In this document: in pieces, positions 55,554-64,000 of the stretch
Layout: the number at the start of each line of letters is the position of its first letter
Position numbering within the stretch: the first letter of the stretch is position 1
DNA from: Craterostigma plantagineum
Taxonomy: Eukaryota; Streptophyta; Magnoliopsida; Lamiales; Linderniaceae
DNA length: 64,000 nucleotides
NCBI GenBank assembly: GCA_027422505.1
Contig: JAPQWV010000642.1
Location: 33,501 to 97,500 of the forward strand
Reading direction: 5' to 3'
The notes under the pieces: model-generated
Told to the model about the DNA's origin: nothing
What the model saw: the letters and a program-made list of their open reading frames with translations, nothing else
Databases searched by the model: none
Made by a program: the position numbers and the translations under genes

Positions 55554-58473
55554 ATGGAGGTTTCTGATATAGTGATCAAGGTCCTCCCTCCCCACCTTTT
55601 TTTTTTTTTTCTCATTTTACTTGATTTGATTTGGTTGATTTTGCGCAGTCTATCTTCGTTTTTCATGGGATGTAACTTGTGAGCTTTTTTCTCGTTTTCT
55701 CTGTCCTTTTCCTTTTGTGCTTGCGATCATCACTGAAGTTTGATTTTCGCTGCCATTTGATCATTAATGTATCTGTTTCTTGCTAATTTCTGTATGGATA
55801 ATCTCACTCCAGGATAGATTGTGTAGCATCATCATCATCATCTGCTTATCTGAACCTTTGTTTCCATCTTTTTACAGATCAAGCATGGGGAAACAATCAA
55901 GCGTTTCAACGCCTCTATCGTCGCAAATCAATTGGATCTAACTTCTGATGGACTAAGAAGGAGGATCATTTCTTCCTTCAACTTTCCGCCAAATAGCGAA
56001 CTAATGCTAACTTATGTGGATGAAGATGGGGATATCGTGACCCTATCTGACGAAGATGATCTCCGTGATGTGGTGAAGCAGGACATACACCCGTTAAGGA
56101 TTACCGTTCAACTGAAAGCCGAAAATCGTGGAAATTGCAATGATCCTTCGAATGGATGTTCTTCTACGCCGTCGCCTCAACTGCTACAACCTCAAAATAA
56201 TCTGAACGAAACTCTGAGAAGTGTGCTTGCATTTCTATCTGAAACACTTCCAAAGCACTCCTCTGATATAGTGTCCAAAGCATCTTTATCTCCTATTATT
56301 GCTGAGATTGCTGATTTACTCTCTGCACTGTGCTTGTCTTACATGGGTCTGCCCGAAAAGCTATCGTCGTTGCGTGAAACTCTTTCTGAATGTGGTAATA
56401 ACATTGCTAGCAAAACCAAATGCTTGGTCGATCGTCCTGAGCTTGCCAATGGTCTGGGGGCTTTACTAAAAGTAGTGTCTAAGGAGCAATCTCCATCGAT
56501 CATCCATGACTTGGAGAAACATAAGCCTGAGGGGGGGAATGTGGAAAACAATGAAGTGAAATATGATGATGTAGTCATAGATAGCTCAAAAGGGTCGCAG
56601 TGTTCAATGCCGACTCCTCCTAAATCAGATCTGATGTCTGATAGTCTTGGTAAGAAGGGAGATGGTAAGAATGATAAGGCCTTCAAGATGAGTGATGAAG
56701 GTCATGCGTATCTCAGGGGGCTTCACCCGCTACAAGCGAAGCATTGGCGTGCTGAGAAACTTGGCGAAGCCCATCTCAAATCTTCAAACCTTTCACATGG
56801 TGCAAGAATTGCTGCTACTGAAAAGAAGAGCATCGATGCTAATGACTATCAACTCGCGCCAAACATGGTTAATAGCTCTGTTTCTGATCATCTTAATATA
56901 GCAACTATTTGTAAATTGGTGGGAATTTTTGTTTGTCTGTTGCGTGAAACTTCCATGACTTTTTCAGGTACCTAATACATTCAGTTCAGGCGCTCGAGAG
57001 TTGTCCTATTCTGACGCTTTTTCGAAAAAATGCATCTCATTTGCCAAACCATCTATGCAAACTGGCTTGTATGCTCCATACCATGTTTCTAGGTCATTCG
57101 ATGGTGTGAGGATGAAAAGTATTTCTGCTAATTCTGAAGATGTCATCCATCATGGAATCTGTTGTGATGGCTGTGAGGTCATCCTATTCGTGGTCCAAGG
57201 TTCAAGTCTAAAGTGTGAGCCTTTATACAACCTATAGCGAGTTTGGCAGTTGTATATTCTTTTCTTCAAACATCAGCTTGTATCATTTAAATTTTCCCCG
57301 TGCAGAGAGGCTGGTTATGATCTCTGTGGAATTTGCTATAGGCAAAACGGAAACCGCAACGACTATTTCAGAATCGATCGACCAGTATGTCCATCAAAGG
57401 TGTCCTTTAAGGTTTTAAGCCATGCTGCTATATGTGCAGTACTCATTTTCGTGTTCTTTTTGCCAGGTTCAAGATTCACAAGAAGTTCACACGCCTTCAA
57501 AGTTAGGCTGTCAATTAGTGCAAGACGTAACCGTTTCTACTGGCACCATTATGGCCCCTTTGGCCCCATTTACAAAGACATGGAGAATAAGGAACAATGG
57601 AACAATTCCATGGCCCAAGAAGACGCAGCTCGTCTGGGTCGGAGGAGCCAAGCTAAGCTCGGTGCTCTCTGCCGAATTAAATGTAAGTCTTCATCTGCTT
57701 ATTCAAGCTTTCTTGTTCATACGATTCGATTCAGATAAAGGAAGTTCCTATGTCTTTTTTCTTCGTCAGTTCCCTACATCACACTTAATGGTAGGCGAGG
57801 AGCTCGACGTTTCCATCGATTGCATTACGCCCGAACTTCCAGGCCGTTGCATATCTTACTGGAAATTGGCATCGCCAATTGGCAACCATTTCGGGACATC
57901 TCTCTGGATTCTCATAGAGGTGTTTATTTCTTCGTTCTTTATCTTGTTTTCCTTCGTTCTAATGTCAAAGTATGGCATTAACATATACCTTTCTCGGTTC
58001 AGGTTGATGCTTCTCTGGGAATGTCCCCAACCAAAGGCAATCGTGGGCTTAACCTCAACTTATCCCCCGAAATATCGGCAAATGAAGAAACAGAAGATGA
58101 CCAGCGAAAGCTCGATAATTCGAAGAACGAAGTTGGCCTGCAGCAAAATGCAGAGCCAACCAGCAATAGTTCATCTGTTTCAGACCCTTTGTTTGGCGAT
58201 TCCCCACTTCTTTGCACTTCTTCTCCTTCGATTATGCGAAGTGGTTCGTATATTACCGAGCATCCGATTGATTTCGTATCGCCTCCTTACGCAGTGGGAC
58301 CCGCCGCGGAGGCGTGGAAACAACACAGACTAGAAAATATTGTGCGTAGGCTGGCCAACGAGAAGGGACTAAGCAATGCTGAGCTGGACGATATCTTGAA
58401 GTTGGCCGATTACGATCTGCGATTGGCCTTTCAGATTTTGTCATTAGACGTGAGTTTTCTTTTTGAAAGATAG
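55554..58473 (+). CDS. NBR1: NBR1/Joka2-type selective autophagy receptor, one-base frameshift
   Basis: Exons: 55554-55580, 55878-56918, 56968-57214, 57306-57399, 57467-57682, 57770-57919 and 58003-58473. NBR1 links ubiquitinated cargo to ATG8 for vacuolar degradation. Domains: PB1 (KHGETIKRF, with acidic YVDEDGDIVTLSDEDDL), ZZ zinc finger (GICCDGCEV ... YDLCGICYRQNG), and the NBR1/FW domain (FTKTWRIRNNGTIPWP ... LPGRCISYWKLASPIG). In exon 3, after CDGCEV (57178-57180), one base is missing: VILFVVQG is read where HPIRGPRFKSK is encoded one frame over. The repaired exon fits the next splice phase exactly (748 residues). The C-terminus ends in a helical UBA-like stretch (LENIVRRLANEKGLSNAELD...); the tandem UBA with the WDPI-type ATG8 motif known from Arabidopsis NBR1 is not visible. 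Confidence 0.88.
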
Positions 58474-59380
58474 CATTTTACTCAGCGCGTCTGAAAACTG
58501 TTTTTTTTTTTTCTGTTTCATTTGGCCGTGTTTAATAAGTACTATGGTTCTTTGTTTATGACGAGGCTTTACTCGTTCGAAGTTATTTTGAAGTTACTCC
58601 TGCCTGGATATGAACGTGAAATAGTTCTGTTTATTAGTGAAATAATTCTGTTTATTTGAAATGGAGTTCTTCATTGAACTTGATTTGACATCTGACATCT
58701 GTATAGTTATTATGTCGCACGCAATAAGATTCTTGAGTGTAAGAAAAGGTTGGAGCAAATATTCCTCAGATATTTATCGATCGATCGTTCGGTCGTCTAT
58801 AAATAGTCGACAGTGCCCAATTTTCACGAGGTATCTACTGCAAAACCCAAACGCAGATCCGTTTTTGTTTTCTGTCATGTTTCAAAAGCGAATTTGAGCT
58901 TGAATCGTTTGATGTTTTAAAGATGCAAATAATTCCTTTTTTTTATTGAATTATTAAATCAAACATATATAAAAATATAAATAAATAAAATATTTGAAAA
59001 AGTTTGAAATTCATTATGATTATATTTGACATAATATGCCCATGAATTACACACTGAGTCTATATGTGCATGTCCGAGCTTTTGATGGTCTAATAAATGG
59101 AAAGATAATCAATCAATAACAGATTACATGTTTGCAGTTACGACCCTGAACACTTAAAACATGTAAAAATTGACCCCAAAAAGGGAAATTTTGACAACCG
59201 ATTTCTTACATAGTAAGTGGTTTAATTTCAACTTCTTGACCTAGTTTATATCTGGATGAAGACGGCCGGCCATCTTTGGTAAACACAAGCCTTCATCTTC
59301 TTTTATCGTAAGCTTCGTCCTTCCATTGCACATAAAAACCTCGAGAAACGTGTAAATCTGTAGAAAGAAATCGGGATAAA
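58474..59380. other. Intergenic, no gene recognised
   Basis: AT-rich 900 bp between two plus-strand genes. I looked for a further NBR1 exon with an ATG8-interacting or UBA motif after the possible donor at 58450 and saw none. Confidence 0.45.
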
Positions 59381-60822
59381 ATGGCTTTTGCTGCTAAAGC
59401 CATCGTCTTGAAACCCATTTCTGTAGCAACGAACAGTTCCTTCCTTTCAATCCGATCACTCTTCACACCTTCAAAGGCGTCGTTCTCCAGCCATTCTCTT
59501 TCGATACAGCTGAAGCCCATAAAGCTCGGAAAGGAAATTCAGCTCTATCTCAAAAGGAAAGAACCGTTGTTTGAAATTTCTGTAATTGCTGCTCGACACG
59601 AAGAGGGCAGCCCAGTTGTTCTTGAAGAGAAAGAAGAGGAAATTGGGGATGATCTAGGTTTAAATTTGTCTGAAAACGGGGCTGAGAATGGGAGGGCGAG
59701 CTTGGATTGGAGGAATCAAAGGTCTACGTTGGGAATTTGCCTTATGACGTTGATAGTGAGACGTTGGCTCAGCTTTTCCAGCAAGCTGGCGTCGTCGATA
59801 TGTCTCAGGTGAAATCGAAGCTGAAAGAATTGGATTTGTCCGAATTCAAGTTTAAAGATTGCATTTTTTTTCCTGTGCCTAATGGGCGAAATATGTCTGC
59901 AATTTTGATATATGTATGTATGTGTATGTAAATCCTTGTGTTTTTGACTTGCCCTTATGTGTCTTTTGAAGATCATTTACGACCGGGAAACAAACCGCAG
60001 CCGTGGATTCGGGTTCGTGACAATGAGCACTGTCGAAGAGGCAGAAAAAGCTGTGAGTATGTTCCATAGACATGTGAGTTTTCAACATCCTTAAAAACCT
60101 GCAATTACATGTCCCTCTTTAACGTGTAATTACCATGAGAGCTAACACACTGCTATCATTCTGTGCTCATCATCACAATTAGCAATTCTTCAAATAACCA
60201 ACAGTGTATGAGATTTCACATATCAAACAGTTTAAAAACCATCCCATGTTAGATTTCTGCGAGGAATCCCTTACAGAAACAAACTCTGTACCTTCTTTAA
60301 GGACTTGAACCTAAAAAGAAGAGTCCTTTTTTTTTGTGTATTAGATTCACATTGAGCTTGAGCTTGTCTGAATAGGATATGAACGGGCGGTCCCTAGCGG
60401 TCTACATGGCTGGTCCGAAAGGGTCGAGACCCAAGCGAGCCACTCGAGCCACCCTTCAACCTGCCTACAGAATATACGTAGGGAACTTGCCATGGAGCTT
60501 GGATGACTCGCGCCTTTTCGAGCTCTTTAGCCCACACGGGAAAGTCCTCAGCGCTCGGGTTTTTACAGACAGAGGAAATGGGAGATCACGAGGTTTTGGG
60601 TTTGTCCTTATGCAGACAGAATCTGAGAGGAACGAAGCCATTGCTAGCCTCAATGGAAAGGTGATTGATAAGCGTTGTCGTTTTTTTTTTTTGTCTTTTC
60701 CTGAGAAGGGTTGCTGTAAGAAGGCGATGTTTTTTTATTTTTTTTTGTGACAGAATGTCGACGGTAGGGAGATTCGAGTCGACGTCGCGGAGGAGAAGTC
60801 TAGTCGATCGGCGAGTTTCTGA
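59381..60822 (+). CDS. Chloroplast ribonucleoprotein (cpRNP, two RRMs), one-base frameshift
   Basis: Exons: 59381-59808, 59972-60073, 60376-60660 and 60754-60822. cpRNPs (CP29/31/33 group) stabilise and help edit plastid mRNAs. A transit peptide (about 70 residues, Ser/Lys-rich) is followed by an acidic segment ([10 protein letters not shown]), RRM1 ([20 protein letters not shown]) and RRM2 ([20 protein letters not shown]). Just before RRM1 the frame breaks: after ENG the read frame gives RASLDWRNQ, but one extra G (GGG to GGGG at about 59690-59692) yields [15 protein letters not shown]. The repaired exon 1 is 429 bp and all later exons are in phase, giving 294 residues. Confidence 0.93.
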
Positions 60823-61715
60823 TATGAGTTTAGTTTATTTTTCTTCTTTCTTTCTTTCTGTGGGGTTATATTTGTTATAAATGAGATTTTTATATATGGT
60901 CACTTGTAGGAATTTTCTTAGGATTTGAGATGGATCTTTGTTTATCACTTCATTTTAATATGGGGCATTGTTTGATCAATGATCACTAAGAGGATTATAA
61001 TATCAAATAATCAATAATGACTTTGCCAATGTAAAACAAGGTGAAAGTCCATGCTTATCAACTTCAACCTAGGAGGAATAATGAACAATAGACATAACAA
61101 ATTGATGTTTTTATTTTCAACATTTGACAAATTGCTGTGGGTGGATTGATGCAGCACCCATTTCATAGGCATTATCAATTTTCAGTTTATGGATAAAAGA
61201 TTAAATTAAGACATCCTCGTAAAGTCAATTATTGCAGCTAAATTAACAATTATGCGGTGATGTCCCATCGTCATCTTTGTTTGTTCTCCAAGTGAGGACC
61301 GAGACAACGCAGAGAAGGAAAGAAATTCAAAGCTTCCTCAATGCGCTCATGACTTTTTAATTCAGTTTACACTTATCCCTATCTGCAAATACATATATAT
61401 AATATGCAACTGGCACGTCACAAGAATCTCCAAAGACGTTGATTTGTCACACTACAAAATAGCGAGGGTATTTCGGTAACTTAACAAGTCAATGGCGATG
61501 CTAACTCTTTCATTGGTCCACTGAAGTACAATAATTTACTCTTCGGTCCCAATCCTCAAGGACCGATAGAGGTCAACACTCTCCACCAAAGTGTGTGTGT
61601 GTGTATAAAAGCGATGCACAACAACTAACAAACCTCTCTGCAAAAACCCACCGTTTATCGCCGCCGTCCTCAGCCACTGCGCCGCCGTGACAACACAACA
61701 ACACATCCTCGGGAA
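60823..61715 (+). promoter_or_regulatory. Promoter region of the SOBIR1-like gene
   Basis: TATAAAA at 61604-61610 directly follows a (GT)7-8 run; the leader to the ATG is about 80-100 bp. GGTCAAC and AAGTCAAT carry GTCAA, the complement of the W-box core TTGAC (WRKY sites), as expected for a defence gene but also frequent by chance. No other coding sequence. Confidence 0.45.
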
Positions 61716-63161
61716 ATGTCTTCTATCAGAACCCAGCCATGCGTCGTACTTCTTCCTCTTCTTCTGTGCTTCCTCACTTCAGCCCAATCAAGAGAAGAAG
61801 CTCATCTGCAGATCGCCGGAAACATGTTCACCGGCGAGGCGCCGGCCTTTTCTCGACTTAAGAACCTGAGATCTGCAGACCTGTCCGAAAACGTTTCGGT
61901 CAAAGAAGGCAAGGATATCCCAGGTCGCCATTTCTTGCTCGAAACTTCACAAGGCACAAATCATTCTTCTTCAGCTTCAGCAGCTGCGCCGTCTTCGGAC
62001 GCCGCAGAAGCTCCCACGGCGTCGCCGGCGACCAAACACAAGAGCACGAGGAAGAAGATGGGCAAATCGATCCTCAAGTTTCTAGTTGGGATTCTATTGG
62101 GCGGAATTTCTGGGGCAATATTCGCCGTCCTCGTCAAGACAGCAGCGTACTTCATCAGACGCCGGCGTAAGAACAAACCCACCCTATCAATCTTCAGCCC
62201 TGCAATAAAAAAGCCCAAAGACTTGGCTTTTCTTGCAAACGAAGACGAAATAAACTCCCTAGAGATCATCGGCCGAGGTGGGTGCGGCGTAGTGTACAAA
62301 GCCTCCCTGCCCAGCAACAACGGCATGGAAATCGCCATAAAGAAGATAGTCCCAAGCCCCATAGACGGCGACGAACTCATTACCGCCGCCGACGCCGGCG
62401 CCGGCGGCCGAGAAGAAAGCAAGCTCATGAACAAGAGAATGCGGCAGATCCAATCTGAGATACAAACAGTCGGCAAAGTAAGGCACAGAAACTTACTACC
62501 ACTCTTAGCCCACCTACCCCTTAATCCCAACTGCCATTACCTCGTATTCGAATACATGAGAAACGGCAGCCTCCAAGACATCCTCCAGCAAGTCTCCGAC
62601 GGCCGGCGGGAGCTTCCCTGGCCGGCCCGTCACAGAATCGCGCTCGGCGTCGCCGCCGGCCTCGAGTACCTGCACAACTACCACAGCCCTTGCATCATCC
62701 ACCGAGACCTGAAGCCGGCCAACGTCCTCCTCGACGACGCAATGGAGGCCAAGATCACCGATTTCGGACTGGCCGCCGCCGTCCCCGACTCGCAGACGCA
62801 CATCACCACCTCGAACGTCGCCGGGACGGTGGGGTACATCGCGCCGGAGTATTACCAGACGTTTCAGTTCACGGACAAGTGCGACGTGTTTAGCCTTGGG
62901 GTGATGCTGGGCGTGTTGGTGACCGGTCGTTTTCCGTCCGACGAGTTCTTTCAGGACACGGAGGAGCTGAGTTTGGTACACTGGGTTAGGAGCGTGATGG
63001 GTTCCGACGCGCCGGCGAGGGCGATTGATCGGAGGTTGTTGGGCGGTGGGTACGAAGAGCAGATGCTTTTGGTTCTTAAGGTCGCTTGCTTTTGTACGTT
63101 GGATAATCCCAAGGAGAGGCCGACTAGTAAGGATGTTAGGGCTATGTTGTCTCAGATTTAA
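61716..63161 (+). CDS. SOBIR1-like receptor kinase with LRR ectodomain almost absent
   Basis: Intronless, 481 residues. SOBIR1 is the co-receptor kinase that pairs with LRR receptor-like proteins in immunity. The kinase (about 183-478) is strongly SOBIR1-like: IIGRGGCGVVYK, AIKK (Lys209), MRQIQSEIQTVG, RHRNLLPLLAH, HRDLKPANVLLDD, TDFGLA and GTVGYIAPEYYQT. The membrane helix (about 119-148) keeps the G125-x3-G129-x3-G133 motif used by SOBIR1 to bind receptor-like proteins. The outer part is tiny: a signal peptide (1-24), one LRR-like stretch (LQIAGNMFTGEAPAFSRLKN, 31-50, continuing to about 59) and a Ser/Ala-rich stalk. Normal SOBIR1 has about five LRRs and 620-650 residues. All kinase residues are intact, so it is probably an expressed derivative rather than a dead copy. 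Confidence 0.92.
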   Translation: MSSIRTQPCVVLLPLLLCFLTSAQSREEAHLQIAGNMFTGEAPAFSRLKNLRSADLSENVSVKEGKDIPGRHFLLETSQGTNHSSSASAAAPSSDAAEAPTASPATKHKSTRKKMGKSILKFLVGILLGGISGAIFAVLVKTAAYFIRRRRKNKPTLSIFSPAIKKPKDLAFLANEDEINSLEIIGRGGCGVVYKASLPSNNGMEIAIKKIVPSPIDGDELITAADAGAGGREESKLMNKRMRQIQSEIQTVGKVRHRNLLPLLAHLPLNPNCHYLVFEYMRNGSLQDILQQVSDGRRELPWPARHRIALGVAAGLEYLHNYHSPCIIHRDLKPANVLLDDAMEAKITDFGLAAAVPDSQTHITTSNVAGTVGYIAPEYYQTFQFTDKCDVFSLGVMLGVLVTGRFPSDEFFQDTEELSLVHWVRSVMGSDAPARAIDRRLLGGGYEEQMLLVLKVACFCTLDNPKERPTSKDVRAMLSQI

Positions 63162-64000
63162 TTATTAGGTGACTGAATTGAAATATATTTTAAGTTCTTG
63201 GATTGAATGTTTACTTAATGTAATTGTGGGTGTCTTGTCCCTGTGCGAAATCAACTTGGCGTTTGAGGAAATAACTACATTGATTGGGGTTACCCTGCGA
63301 TAATTGAGACAAAAATTCTATTGGTTCGACTGAAACAATAAACAATCAAATTGCAATCAAAAATACAATGAAAAATATATTATGGACTACTTACCTCTTC
63401 GTCAATCAATAACAGTTTCCTTATGATTTTCTTGCATGAATAGCCCATGCAATTAATGTCGGTGGATTATAAGAAAAAATTCATTAATTATATAAGGAGA
63501 TACAAAACAAAAGTAAATTAAATATAATTTGTGGAATAGCCCATGCAATTAATGACTAATGTCGGTGGAATATAAGAAAAGAATTAAACTGCAATTGTAG
63601 GATTATCAATATAAGTTGTAATTATCATCTGCAACAAAAATTCGTACAAAATTAAATGTCCTGGGTCAGTGTGTAGAAGAGATGTTCTGAAACATATTCT
63701 CAAAACGTATTACAGAGTATGCACTTGTTTTGTCTTTTGTAGCTTGGCTTTTATGTAGTCGTTGCTTGATTGAATTTACTATAAGCTACATAGAATAATA
63801 TATTTCCTAAATTACATGTGCTGTATTGTATTCAGTCTACGAAATCATGGTCGCGCCGAAACTTCCTCAAACAAGGAAAATCAGATAACTATTACTCGAA
63901 AATTACTAGTGGTCTCGGAAGAGAGCGCGGATTCATATGACAAGACACGAGCATCTATTTGCAGTACTTCATTCCCCATTTCTTCGAGCTGTACTCGTGC
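63162..64000. other. 3' flank, no gene recognised
   Basis: AT-rich. Contains a direct repeat of about 40 bp, ATAGCCCATGCAATTAATG...TCGGTGGA, at about 63441-63476 and 63536-63578. The second copy has a 7-bp internal insertion (ACTAATG) repeating its own sequence. The right edge has no recognisable exon. Confidence 0.45.

Noticed and set aside
58450..59380. Additional 3' exon of NBR1 after a GTGAGT at 58450
   Set aside because: No acceptor followed by UBA- or AIM-like coding sequence was found before the next gene.
1..64000. CRISPR arrays, operons, bacterial promoters or phage genes
   Set aside because: No spaced palindromic repeats of that type; intron-bearing plant genes throughout.

Overview
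The window is nuclear DNA of a flowering plant, most likely a eudicot. The evidence is GT-AG introns of about 70-450 bp, plastid and peroxisome targeting signals on plant enzymes, plant-only families (LBD, CASP-like, WAK-type galacturonan-binding, NLR, SOBIR1-type kinase) and plant mobile elements (Ty1/copia, TRIM, Helitrons, MITEs). The R1-type coiled-coil NLR suggests an asterid, possibly Lamiales; that is inference only. I rebuilt exons by hand from splice sites and reading-frame continuity, with family knowledge from memory and no database search.

Layout. 0-4.9 kb: a Ty1/copia retrotransposon with a long intact gag-pol frame, entering from the left edge, and a tandem-repeat-bearing tail. 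6.0-8.4 kb (-): CAX2/5-type vacuolar cation/H+ exchanger. 10.5-13.1 kb (+): plastid phosphoglycerate dehydrogenase. 13.7-16.0 kb (+): two-RRM protein with a U12-type AT-AC intron. 16.9-21.0 kb (-): plastid RNase E/G-like gene whose first exons are missing. 22.3-23.3 kb (-): unknown membrane protein. 24.2-26.2 kb (-): EXO70. 26.6-29.3 kb (-): CC-NB-ARC-LRR immune receptor. 29.7-31.9 kb (-): phosphoenolpyruvate/phosphate translocator. 32.6-34.1 kb (+): WAK-like galacturonan-binding protein with a complete TRIM element in its first intron. 34.3-36.1 kb (-): conserved membrane protein (At1g48460-like). 38.8-39.3 kb (-): LBD factor. 40.5-49.5 kb is repeat-rich: a Harbinger-like MITE, several Helitron-like elements and a 3.36-kb Helitron carrying an NPF transporter fragment, with a CASP-like gene at 43.3-44.7 kb (-). 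49.2-51.4 kb (-): peroxisomal 4CL-like acyl-CoA ligase. 51.6-52.1 kb: hAT-like MITE. 53.3-54.2 kb (+): small MAPKKK-type kinase. 55.6-58.5 kb (+): NBR1-type autophagy receptor. 59.4-60.8 kb (+): chloroplast RNA-binding protein. 61.7-63.2 kb (+): SOBIR1-like receptor kinase that has lost nearly all its LRRs.

Four otherwise coherent genes (PPT, 4CL-like, NBR1, cpRNP) each lack exactly one base, and every downstream splice phase fits the repaired frame. That points either to residual assembly deletions or to four recent lesions. No operon-like organisation exists. The loose immunity and plastid themes of the neighbours are probably chance, except that the NLR and EXO70 are immediate same-strand neighbours.
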